From positions 21,660-85,659 of IMG/VR virus record IMGVR_UViG_3300025674_000024: DNA of 64,000 nucleotides. One strand, 5' to 3'. The notes under the pieces were generated by a model. The model ran no database searches. It saw nothing but the letters and a program-made list of their open reading frames with translations, and was not told the origin of the DNA. Below are positions 57,620-64,000 of this stretch, piece by piece. The position numbers and the translations under genes were made by a program. The DNA is from a virus. Within the stretch, counting starts at the first letter, position 1, and every line of letters begins with the position of its first letter.

Positions 57620-57799
57620 TCAGTACCCGTTGAGGAAGTTGGCGAGAGCCTCGTCATACTCTTCCTGAGTATTGAAGGCACGAGCTCCAATGGTACACGG
57701 GAAGGTCTTTTTCGTAGCTTTCGTCGAGGCGGCCTCAGCGACTGTGAAGCCTTTGTCGACGGCATACTGGATGTACGGGTTGAGGTTGGTATTTTCCAT
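57620..57799 (-). CDS. Small hypothetical protein (59 aa), leaderless candidate
   Basis: Start MENTNLNP at 57799, 6 bases after TATTAT. Helical with an FNTQEEYDEAL segment. Unknown. Confidence 0.65.
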   Translation of the reverse strand: MENTNLNPYIQYAVDKGFTVAEAASTKATKKTFPCTIGARAFNTQEEYDEALANFLNGY

Positions 57800-57801
57800 G
57801 G

Positions 57802-57815
57802 ATCTATAATACACA
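57802..57815 (-). promoter_or_regulatory. Early-type promoter TGTATTATAGATC
   Basis: TATTAT box ending 6 bases before the ATG at 57799, followed by the AGATC string shared with other elements. Confidence 0.5.
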
Positions 57816-57852
57816 GCGGTAGCCTTAATACACGGTCCGCTATTCCACTTTC

Positions 57853-58029
57853 TCAATTGTCATGAAGGTAGTCGAGGTCGTGGTCAAACCCAAGAGGAGC
57901 GCGCATCCACTCGTGGAACTCTCGACCGAGGTCGAGTGCCTCGGCCATCATCCCCTGATTAACGAGGTACTCCATGCGCTCCTCAGCCCAGTCAAGAGTA
58001 GCCTCTATGAACTGCGTCTTCTCGTCCAT
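57853..58029 (-). CDS. Small acidic helical protein (58 aa)
   Basis: ATG at 58029, TGA at 57853; overlaps the upstream gene. Helix rich in Glu, Leu and Met. Composition recalls the 55-residue protein at 47841-48008. Confidence 0.6.
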   Translation of the reverse strand: MDEKTQFIEATLDWAEERMEYLVNQGMMAEALDLGREFHEWMRAPLGFDHDLDYLHDN

Positions 58030-58244
58030 GTGTGATTGTGCGGGATGGGCTCGGTTCCGTACTCCCAGTCGTCGTAGTCGTCCGCGTTACGGACCGAGGA
58101 CGGGTCTGCGAGGCGTTCCAGGGCTTCTTTGTAGGTCTCGATGCCCTGGCGGGTGTGGTCGAGAGCGTTATAGTCGGTGATAAGTTTTGTCGTCCCGTGC
58201 GTGGTGTACATGTAGGACGGGTCTCTGTCAGCGGGTTTTCCCAT
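58005..58244 (-). CDS. Small hypothetical protein (79 aa)
   Basis: Tyr/Asp/Thr-rich. Overlaps the upstream gene by 17 bases. Unknown. Confidence 0.55.
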   Translation of the reverse strand: MGKPADRDPSYMYTTHGTTKLITDYNALDHTRQGIETYKEALERLADPSSVRNADDYDDWEYGTEPIPHNHTWTRRRSS

Positions 58245-58500
58245 CTGAGATCTCCGCGTAGGTCTGGAGCCCGAGGGCCTTCCTCAGGGCATTGTTCTCC
58301 CTCACGAGTAGTTTTACCGCATCGAGGGTCGTGATCTCGCACTCGTCGGGGATCGTGTCCTCGACCGCCATCCCGATGAGGGTAACGTAGTGCCTCCAGT
58401 CGCGCTCCTCAGCCTCGATCATCGCTAATCTCCTTAGCCCGTCGCTGTTTTCCTTGTAAGGGCGCTCGACCGCGGCCAAGGCTCCCTCTTCCCCTCTCAT
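58228..58500 (-). CDS. Small helical protein (90 aa)
   Basis: Start MRGEEGAL at 58500, ATGA overlap with upstream gene. Leu/Glu-rich helices (LLVRENNALRKAL), likely a coiled coil. Unknown. Confidence 0.6.
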   Translation of the reverse strand: MRGEEGALAAVERPYKENSDGLRRLAMIEAEERDWRHYVTLIGMAVEDTIPDECEITTLDAVKLLVRENNALRKALGLQTYAEISDGKTR

Positions 58501-58790
58501 CACTGACCTCCGATATGGGTGGTCGCGATGAGGCAGGGGTTGCGCGGCACGCACTCGATCCACTCAGCTCCGTCGTACACGGCCGGGAAGTAGACATATT
58601 TCCCTCCCCATGCTGTGAAACTGCAGCCTTCTGAGCCGCCGTAGCCGCCGTCAAACTCGCGGTCGAAGACACCATAGTCGATGGGGACCGCAACGGGAGC
58701 CATAGGCCTTCTTTCCGACTTGATGACTAGCATCTCGAGCTCGTCCTCGTTGTCAATGAGCATCTGCTCCAGTTCGGTACGCCAGTTCAT
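58500..58790 (-). CDS. Hypothetical protein (96 aa)
   Basis: Helical start (LEQMLIDNEDELEMLVI), then a Gly/Tyr-rich beta half with two Cys. ATG at 58790 overlaps the upstream TGA. Unknown. Confidence 0.6.
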   Translation of the reverse strand: MNWRTELEQMLIDNEDELEMLVIKSERRPMAPVAVPIDYGVFDREFDGGYGGSEGCSFTAWGGKYVYFPAVYDGAEWIECVPRNPCLIATTHIGGQ

Positions 58791-58927
58791 CACTTCATCC
58801 CGTCGAGAAAGGTCTTAATGAAGATGACCGCCGCAACGACCATGATGGTGGTCAAAAGCCAGGGGGCAAAGTGCCCGATGAAGACGCCTAGTCCTACGAA
58901 GAGGAAGGCCTTGAGGTAGTTTTTCAT
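58790..58927 (-). CDS. Small membrane protein (45 aa)
   Basis: Start MKNYLKAFL at 58927. Two hydrophobic spans (FLFVGLGVFIGHFA and LLTTIMVVAAVIFI). ATGA overlap with its upstream neighbour. May act on the host membrane. Confidence 0.6.
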   Translation of the reverse strand: MKNYLKAFLFVGLGVFIGHFAPWLLTTIMVVAAVIFIKTFLDGMK

Positions 58928-59088
58928 CGCTCCAAAAAGGCGAGGTAGTCTTGAGCTTCTTGAAGAGTGGTGAAGGTCGCCACGGAGTAGCGGTAGTTCA
59001 TTAGCTCCGTGACGGCCTCCCAGCACTCGATGTTGTACTCTCCGCTTACGCGGTCTTGAGTTATGGTGTGGCCAGACGACTTAGACAT
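58924..59088 (-). CDS. Small hypothetical protein (54 aa)
   Basis: Start MSKSSGHTI at 59088, 25 bases after a TATAGT box. Beta-rich then helix (TLQEAQDYLAFLER), the usual form of short phage accessory proteins. Unknown. Confidence 0.6.
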   Translation of the reverse strand: MSKSSGHTITQDRVSGEYNIECWEAVTELMNYRYSVATFTTLQEAQDYLAFLER

Positions 59089-59111
59089 GATGGATCTGTC
59101 GGACTGGAATC

Positions 59112-59123
59112 TACTATACCACA
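59112..59123 (-). promoter_or_regulatory. Early-type promoter TGTGGTATAGTAG
   Basis: Extended -10 TGG-TATAGT overlapping the stop region of the topoisomerase gene, 25 bases before the ATG at 59088. Confidence 0.5.
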
Positions 59124-61105
59124 ACTTCCTCCGCTTTGGCAAGTTTGCTACCCTTGCCGTGCACGGGTCGAGCTTTGAGAGTCTTAGCGGAACAGACCTT
59201 AGGCTTCTTCCGCTTGGATTCGAACTTCAGCTCGTATGAGTCTGTGCCGATGTGGAGTAGTTCAGCGCCCTCAGGCAACCAACGCTTGCCCCTCGAGGTC
59301 GTTCGTAGCAGTTCATCCCACGGAATAATATTTCCAAAGATGCCCTCTGCAGATTTCCACACCGCGACAATTGGATCTTGAGGTAGATTCGTTGTTGAAC
59401 CTCTCAGGAGAACTTTCGTCGGAGAATCTGACAGTGGACCGCGATGTCGAGCGTTAACCTTATAGAAGTAGCCGTTGTTGCAGACGAAAACCATCTTTTG
59501 ATCGTCCGGGATCACAAAGTTGGCTCCGCGAGGTGCCTTGAGTTGTGTGAGAATACCCTTCTCCTCGTCGACCATGACGTAGCGGGGCTTTGGACCGCTC
59601 TGAGCGAGTTGGACTTTCCGTCCCTCGACCTTCACTGTCTCCACAGCGACCTCCTTGGGAGGATCTATGCCTTCGCTGCGACGAGCGTTCCCATGTCGCT
59701 CCGCGAGTTCCTCCACCTCACTAACAATGTACTCTCCGCGCTTTTTCTCCGAGGAAGTCAGAGAAATGATCTCCTTGATGCGCTTCTGCACATCCTTGGC
59801 TTCCTGTTGCAGCTGCTTGTCATCCAGCTTCGTCAATTGAGCAAGTCGCATGTCGAGGATGGCGTCCGCCTGCCTTTCCGTGTACTGCATCTTGACCAAG
59901 CGGGCTTTAGCATCAGCACGTTCCTTAGCGAGTCGGATCTGCGCGATGACCTCGTCGATCATCGTGATCGCGGTGATCAAGCCTTGGACCACCTCAAGCC
60001 TACCGCGTCGCTTCTCGAGTTCGGCTTTGAGAGAAGCTAAGAGGCGCTGGTCCCGCCATCCCGCCCAGCGGATGAGCATGTCGTGCGGCGCGAGCTGCAC
60101 CGGCTTCAAGTTGTCGATGACAAGATTCCGTGCGGAAAACTTCGTGTCAAGCGACGTGTTCTTGAAGATTTCAGCTCGAGCACGTGCTTCGTCGGCACTC
60201 GCCTTAAGAACGACCACTAGGCGGATCCCGCTGCGGTCCGTCTCGTCTCGGACGTCTGCGACCGTAGTGATTTTGCCTTTCTCAATCCCTTCTTTGATCT
60301 GATCCCCAACCTGCTCCGTGTTGGTGTGTAGAGGCAGGTTCGTGAACACGAGAGCGGTGCGCTTGGACTTCTTCCCGTAGTCGATCTGCTCGGAGGAGCA
60401 GTGGGCGCGCATGCGGACGGAGCCGACACCTGTGTTGAGGTATTCGACGAGACCTTCGTCCTTGACCACGTGGCATCCCGTAGGGAAGTCCGGAGCGAGA
60501 GAGTTCTTCGCCGTGATCATGTCATCATCAACAAGAGCTCGGAGAGCCTTGGCGACGCCGCGGAGGTTGTGAGTGGGGATCTTTGTAGCAAAGCCTACTC
60601 CAATCCCTTCCGCTCCGTTAAGCAAGATAAGAGGGACTCTAGCGTTTAGTTGCACCGGCTCCTGTAAGCTCCCGTCATAGTTAGGACGAGTGACCCAGGT
60701 ATCTGAGTCTTGAAGCAAAGCATCCCAGGCAAACTGGGAGATCTTTGACTCAGTATATCTCGGAGCAGCGGCGTTGTCCGTCGGAGACCCGCCGTTCCCA
60801 TGGATGTCAATAAGAGGGTGATTGTTGGTCCACCATGCGGCAGCCGTAACCATTGCGCCGTATGCACCGCCGTGAGGATGATACTTACCGGTGGTCTCGC
60901 CTTCAACACGAGCGCACTTCATATAGCGCCCGTCAGGACGAAGGTTAAGGGCCTTCATCGCGGCCATGATGCGCCTAGTGACCGGCTTTAAGCCGTCATA
61001 AAGATCTGGGATTGCCCGACCAACGAGCACAGCCATGCTGTACTCAAGGTACGCGGACTTCATCTCTTTAACGAGCCCTGCTTGGACAGTTGTTCCTTCA
61101 GTCAT
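59114..61105 (-). CDS. Type IIA topoisomerase subunit A, GyrA/ParC-like (663 aa)
   Basis: DNA-cleaving subunit: catalytic Tyr 117 in AAPRYTES, helix region TGKYHPHGGAYGAMV, and the tower and coiled-coil segment with LAQLTKLDDKQLQQEAKDVQ. The C-terminal beta-pinwheel is short (about 150 residues), so it may be closer to ParC or T4 gp52 than to full GyrA. It needs an ATPase (GyrB-like) partner, which is not in this window. Start at 61105 overlaps the HNH TGA by 8 bases; earlier codons duplicate that gene. Confidence 0.9.
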   Translation of the reverse strand: MTEGTTVQAGLVKEMKSAYLEYSMAVLVGRAIPDLYDGLKPVTRRIMAAMKALNLRPDGRYMKCARVEGETTGKYHPHGGAYGAMVTAAAWWTNNHPLIDIHGNGGSPTDNAAAPRYTESKISQFAWDALLQDSDTWVTRPNYDGSLQEPVQLNARVPLILLNGAEGIGVGFATKIPTHNLRGVAKALRALVDDDMITAKNSLAPDFPTGCHVVKDEGLVEYLNTGVGSVRMRAHCSSEQIDYGKKSKRTALVFTNLPLHTNTEQVGDQIKEGIEKGKITTVADVRDETDRSGIRLVVVLKASADEARARAEIFKNTSLDTKFSARNLVIDNLKPVQLAPHDMLIRWAGWRDQRLLASLKAELEKRRGRLEVVQGLITAITMIDEVIAQIRLAKERADAKARLVKMQYTERQADAILDMRLAQLTKLDDKQLQQEAKDVQKRIKEIISLTSSEKKRGEYIVSEVEELAERHGNARRSEGIDPPKEVAVETVKVEGRKVQLAQSGPKPRYVMVDEEKGILTQLKAPRGANFVIPDDQKMVFVCNNGYFYKVNARHRGPLSDSPTKVLLRGSTTNLPQDPIVAVWKSAEGIFGNIIPWDELLRTTSRGKRWLPEGAELLHIGTDSYELKFESKRKKPKVCSAKTLKARPVHGKGSKLAKAEEVVV

Positions 61106-61550
61106 TACGTGTTGAAATGAAACGACCTCGGCTATCACGCAGCCGTTCTGAGAATCTCCCTGCGTCGTAAGCCGCTTGGATGTTTTCTGAGTTGTTGACC
61201 CACTCTAAGTTGGACACATGATTGTTTTGCTTATCATGGTCTACGTGGTGAACAATCGGCTTAGCCTCCGCTAAGGGGACCCAGGCACGAGCTGTGACTC
61301 GATGAGAAAGATCTCCAGTAATCAGCCTGATGTAGCCTTTTGTGTTAGGAGATCCTTTGACCCACTTAGCTCGTCGAAACTCATGTGTTGTGATGAACAC
61401 GGAGTTCCAACGGTCCCAAACTTGCTTCTCCGTTAGAAAAGCGGGTTCTGCTACTCGGCCATCCAGAGTAGACCAAAGAGAGGTTTCTTGGTCCAAAGCC
61501 CATGGTCCAGGGTCCAAGTCAAGAAGACTGTCCGTGTCGTAGAGTCTCAT
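61098..61550 (-). CDS. HNH homing endonuclease, NUMOD4/HNH_3-type (150 aa)
   Basis: C-terminal HHVDHDKQNNHVSNLEWV forms the HNH core and an NSENIQAAYDAGRF helix completes the usual mobile endonuclease unit. The N-terminal half has a NUMOD4-like ITTHEFRRAKW region. Sits immediately upstream of the topoisomerase gene, which is a frequent homing target in phages. Confidence 0.82.
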   Translation of the reverse strand: MRLYDTDSLLDLDPGPWALDQETSLWSTLDGRVAEPAFLTEKQVWDRWNSVFITTHEFRRAKWVKGSPNTKGYIRLITGDLSHRVTARAWVPLAEAKPIVHHVDHDKQNNHVSNLEWVNNSENIQAAYDAGRFSERLRDSRGRFISTRND

Positions 61551-61777
61551 ACGGGAACCTCTTGAAGGTCGAGTTGCAAATCATTGATCACTCCCTCGAG
61601 CTCGAGGATGGCCTCATCATAGTCGAGAGGTTCATAGCCCTCATCGCGAGAAGCGGTGTCCGTGTAAGCCCCGTTGGGATCGTTCCACTGAAGGAACTCG
61701 AGGATGGCCTCCCGTGACCCACGGTCGTAGAGCCGCTGAGCGTAGGGGAGGATGTTATTAGGATTAAGGTGTTCCAT
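61547..61777 (-). CDS. Small acidic protein (76 aa), leaderless candidate
   Basis: Start MEHLNPNN at 61777, 6 bases after TATTAT. Acidic and helical (DYDEAILELEGVINDLQLDL). Unknown. Confidence 0.65.
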   Translation of the reverse strand: MEHLNPNNILPYAQRLYDRGSREAILEFLQWNDPNGAYTDTASRDEGYEPLDYDEAILELEGVINDLQLDLQEVPV

Positions 61778-61779
61778 GT

Positions 61780-61797
61780 AGCTATAATACCACACCC
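61780..61797 (-). promoter_or_regulatory. Early-type promoter TGTGGTATTATAGCTA
   Basis: TGG-TATTAT extended -10 six bases before the ATG at 61777; part of the family seen near 56030 and 57805. Confidence 0.5.
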
Positions 61798-61836
61798 GAG
61801 GTGGGTGTAACTTGGTATGTACCACTTTTTAGACTG

Positions 61837-62055
61837 TCACTTATCACCGAGGACGGTGGTTGAATGGGAAGAATCGTGCATAGGATACTTAAGCCACGAC
61901 AGGTCGTCACCAAAGTTCTGCGGACCGTAACCCACTTGCTCGAGAAAAGCTTCTATGCGGTTACGAAGTTCCTTTCCAGATAAGCCTCCGGGCAGAGTTA
62001 CCTCGAGTCCCATCTCGCTATCTTCATATTTGAGTGTGAAGGTTTCGTCATTCAT
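61837..62055 (-). CDS. Small hypothetical protein (72 aa)
   Basis: Start MNDETFTL at 62055, ATGA coupling to the upstream gene. Beta-rich (LKYEDSEMGLEVTLPGG) then helix. Unknown. Confidence 0.6.
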   Translation of the reverse strand: MNDETFTLKYEDSEMGLEVTLPGGLSGKELRNRIEAFLEQVGYGPQNFGDDLSWLKYPMHDSSHSTTVLGDK

Positions 62056-62282
62056 TTGGAAGATGAAGCAGGTTTGATGAGTTCCCAGATCGCCAGGAGC
62101 CCGAGGATCTGCCAGTAAGTGAGGTTTCCGATGAAGGCCATACTGAGGATGAAGTGGATCACCCACGCCCTGCCAATAATCGTAATGGAAGCAACGACGG
62201 CTACACCTAACGCGATTCCCAGTCCCTCAGCGATGCTCTCTAGGGTAAGCCTTTTCTTCATGATGTCGTCGATGGTGGTCAT
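62052..62282 (-). CDS. Small membrane protein (76 aa)
   Basis: Start MTTIDDIMKK at 62282. Two hydrophobic spans (about 20-40 and 46-66). Unknown; perhaps host-envelope directed. Confidence 0.6.
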   Translation of the reverse strand: MTTIDDIMKKRLTLESIAEGLGIALGVAVVASITIIGRAWVIHFILSMAFIGNLTYWQILGLLAIWELIKPASSSK

Positions 62283-62446
62283 TGTTGGTAAATCCCGAAC
62301 TTGGTTACGCAGAAGTTCCGCTGGTTGCAGCACACTTTGACGCGCTCCCCTCCCTGCCACACCCAGAAGGAGTAGTTGCAGGATTGCTGGGCGAGCGCGG
62401 CGTTGCCGATCGTCAGCGATATTATGGCAAAGATCGCGGCCCTCAT
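62279..62446 (-). CDS. Secreted cysteine-containing small protein (55 aa)
   Basis: Start MRAAIFAI at 62446. Residues 1-19 form a signal peptide with an ALA-QQ cleavage site. The short mature part has four Cys (CNY, VCCN, FCV), suggesting disulphides in the periplasm. Unusual for a phage early gene. Unknown role, possibly at the envelope. Confidence 0.6.
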   Translation of the reverse strand: MRAAIFAIISLTIGNAALAQQSCNYSFWVWQGGERVKVCCNQRNFCVTKFGIYQQ

Positions 62447-62667
62447 AAAGGAGTGTCCTCTCCTAGATACTCGTGTTGGTGCGCCTGCCATCGCAGTAGG
62501 GCCGGGATGGAGCTCGGCTGGATACCGATGTTGTCGAGGACCTTCTCGAACCAGTCCGCCGTGGTATCGATCACAGCTTGAGCCAGCTCCTCACGGCCAG
62601 AGTCGCGCTCGCAATGGAAGTTGATTACCTCAGTGATCTCTCTCATGAGTTTAGTCTTGTCAGTCAT
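62443..62667 (-). CDS. Small helical protein (74 aa)
   Basis: Two helices with Glu/Lys pairs. ATGA overlap on both sides. Unknown. Confidence 0.6.
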   Translation of the reverse strand: MTDKTKLMREITEVINFHCERDSGREELAQAVIDTTADWFEKVLDNIGIQPSSIPALLRWQAHQHEYLGEDTPL

Positions 62668-62892
62668 TCTGGGAGTTGCTCTAGTGCGTGACGGATGGTA
62701 TTGAGTGAATCCAATTCAATGGATGTAACATCCCACCTCTCCTCTAACTTGTCCATCTCTTTTAGCGCCTGTTTTTTCAAGCTCGGTGGTTTCGGGAGGC
62801 GGATGGCACGTAGATCTGTTGCAACGTGCTTACCCTCTTCTTACACCCTCCTCAATCGCCATCTCGAGGATCACTCTCACTTTAGGTTTCAT
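62664..62892 (-). pseudogene. Conserved small phage protein, frameshifted
   Basis: ATG at 62892 opens a frame of 20 codons (KPKVRVILEMAIEEGVRRG) that stops at TAA. Omitting one T there joins it to a clean 55-codon frame (KHVATDLRAIRLPKPPSLKK onward) ending in a TGA coupled to the next ATG. The family look (MKPKVRV.LE..IE.G) is one I know from cyanophages. Broken gene, +1 slip at GGG-TAA or read error. Confidence 0.5.
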
Positions 62893-63103
62893 TCCACACT
62901 CTCCGTTGTGCTGCGTAGGAGATCCGCATGATCTGCTCGCACTCGTCGTACGACAACCCTGTGATCTTCCTCACCCAGTCAAGCTCACAGTCGTCCGTGA
63001 GCTGCGCGAGTGCGTAGGCGTAGTCATCAGCCGTGTAAGATCCGCTTTCTTCTTTATTAACAAGAATGGCGTAATCGCCAGTCAGTGGGTGTTGGTTAGT
63101 CAT
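62882..63103 (-). CDS. MTNQHP-type small protein (73 aa)
   Basis: Start MTNQHPLTGDY at 63103; the MTNQHP[IL]T opening is common in small cyanobacterial and cyanophage proteins. Overlaps the upstream gene by 8 bases. Function unknown. Confidence 0.65.
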   Translation of the reverse strand: MTNQHPLTGDYAILVNKEESGSYTADDYAYALAQLTDDCELDWVRKITGLSYDECEQIMRISYAAQRRVWNET

Positions 63104-63422
63104 TGTTGTTTTCCTGTGTTGTTGTTGTTGGGCGCATTGCTTCTCGAAGGTCTTCCAGAAGTTCGTCCTCTTTAATGTAAACATTTGGAAAATTATCGTA
63201 GAGATAAGCATAACCTTTGTAAAAGTCATGATTCATTAGGTTTACTTCCATCCACTCAATCACCTGCTCCAACTGGGCATCACGGCCTAAATCGTAAGCA
63301 GCTCGCATGTCATCTTCAGCGTACAAAACTTCACCTTGGTCAACATGTGGTGGCCATCGAAAACAAAGGTTATTGGCGATGTCACGGCATTTTGCGTCAG
63401 TCAGTGGGTGTTGGTTAGTCAT
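63096..63422 (-). CDS. MTNQHP-type small protein (108 aa)
   Basis: The same opening as its neighbour, then a helix with LGRDAQLEQVIEWME and a C-terminal REAMRPTTTT encoded by ACA triplets. The partial gene at the right edge shares both elements, so this is a local paralogue. Function unknown. Confidence 0.65.
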   Translation of the reverse strand: MTNQHPLTDAKCRDIANNLCFRWPPHVDQGEVLYAEDDMRAAYDLGRDAQLEQVIEWMEVNLMNHDFYKGYAYLYDNFPNVYIKEDELLEDLREAMRPTTTTQENNND

Positions 63423-63439
63423 TAGATTTCTCCAGTTGA

Positions 63440-63529
63440 TTAATTGCTGAATAACAAAACTCTCGTCAGCACAAAGCCAATTGCAAAGCAGCTAACCGCG
63501 ATAATAAGATCTTTTCGTACATGTTTCAT
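63440..63529 (-). CDS. Single-span membrane peptide (29 aa)
   Basis: ATG at 63529, TAA at 63440. Basic start then a span IIAVSCFAIGFVLTRVLLF. Too short to be certain, but a plausible phage membrane peptide. Confidence 0.45.
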   Translation of the reverse strand: MKHVRKDLIIAVSCFAIGFVLTRVLLFSN

Positions 63530-63531
63530 GA

Positions 63532-63738
63532 TTAATACCGATAACCTTTGTAATCACACTTGGAACAATGAACACTCCATTGCGGAGGACAAGTAGTCAA
63601 GCACACTGAAGGATTAGAATTCATTAGCTCGGATTTGCATTCAGGACATGCAAGTCCATTAAGCACTGGTTCCGTTGAGAAATACCGTGCTCGATTGCAA
63701 GCTTTGCTGTTGTGAACGTCTAGAGGAATTAGTTCCAT
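63532..63738 (-). CDS. Zinc-ribbon-like small protein (68 aa)
   Basis: Two CxxC pairs (CPEC at about 31-34 and CSKC at about 58-61) around a Pro/Ser loop suggest a zinc ribbon. It lies in a visibly AT-richer stretch. Might modulate host transcription; inference only. Confidence 0.6.
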   Translation of the reverse strand: MELIPLDVHNSKACNRARYFSTEPVLNGLACPECKSELMNSNPSVCLTTCPPQWSVHCSKCDYKGYRY

Positions 63739-63799
63739 GGGTAATTAGTGGTAATGGTTACTGGGCTTCAAGCTCATCGGCGATGGTGAGGAGTTTTCA

Positions 63800-64000
63800 T
63801 CAGTTGTTCTCCTGTGTTGTTGTTGTTGTTGGGCGCATTGCTTCTCTGAAGGCATTGATTACTAAGTAGCGATCACTCCGGTATTCACCGTCATAGCTCA
63901 GGCTATGGTTCATATTGCAGTTCTTAAGCCAATCAATCACCTGCTCCAACTGCCAATCGGCAGCGGCTCGCATGGTTCGTCGAGTCGCTGGGCAAGGTTC
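63800..64000 (-). CDS. MTNQHP-family paralogue, 5' end outside the window
   Basis: The frame enters from the right edge and ends at TGA 63800. It has the DWQLEQVIDWLK helix and the REAMRPTTTTT tail shared with 63096-63422. Partial. Confidence 0.6.
   Translation of the reverse strand, partial: EPCPATRRTMRAAADWQLEQVIDWLKNCNMNHSLSYDGEYRSDRYLVINAFREAMRPTTTTTQENN

Noticed and set aside
1-64000. CRISPR arrays, insertion sequences, integrase or attachment sites
   Set aside because: No regularly spaced repeats, transposase or integrase motifs were seen; nothing indicates a temperate life cycle in this window.

Overview
The window is part of a large genome of a lytic, contractile-tailed phage (myovirus). 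Nearly all coding capacity is on the minus strand in tightly overlapping genes. The virion genes mix Mu-like parts (DUF935-type portal, gp36/gp37-like neck proteins, a Mu-I-like protease fused to a scaffold, a gpG-like protein) with T4/P2-like parts (sheath, tube, gp25, baseplate V and J). A cyanobacterial host is suggested, not proven, by small MTNQHP-type proteins familiar from cyanobacteria and cyanophages, a type II peroxiredoxin, and SwmB-type repeats. All function calls come from reading motifs; no database search was run.

Layout, left to right (transcription runs right to left). 0-9.8 kb: an operon of large multidomain proteins sharing an N-terminal tag (CX13CRKG with an RxDGSxYGTxG core) preceded by a [FY]SE tripeptide. 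The domains behind the tag look like a protein kinase, tandem GNAT acetyltransferases, a DUF3626-like domain and an R-S-ExE ADP-ribosyltransferase. I read these as candidate virion-packaged, host-injected effectors. 9.9-14.5 kb: HNH nuclease, PhoH-like ATPase, large terminase, GIY-YIG-type nuclease and small genes. 14.5-29.1 kb: neck, spike, fibre, baseplate and tail tube. 29.2-31.4 kb: major capsid gene apparently split by two related group I introns, one carrying an HNH gene and the other a deletion scar of one. 31.5-42.8 kb: decoration protein, MuF-like protein, protease/scaffold, portal, gp25, a very long sheath, LysM hub protein, and a tail-assembly chaperone pair joined by a canonical -1 slippery heptamer.

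42.8-53.7 kb is nucleotide and DNA metabolism plus accessory genes: a thymidylate-synthase-family enzyme with dCMP-hydroxymethylase-like residues, a P-loop nucleotide kinase, a family A DNA polymerase strikingly like mitochondrial Pol gamma, a PPP-type phosphatase, a prohibitin-tail membrane protein and a peroxiredoxin. 53.8-55.4 kb has a tail-lysozyme-type protein and a structured, mostly non-coding region with tRNA-like elements. 55.4-64 kb is a dense field of small early-type genes around a GyrA/ParC-like topoisomerase subunit.

Two promoter classes emerge. GGGTAAAA(C) lies 23-67 bases before start codons in the virion region (candidate late promoter). A TGTGGTATARTAGATC-type extended -10 precedes small genes on the right (candidate early promoter), several times only 6 bases before the ATG.
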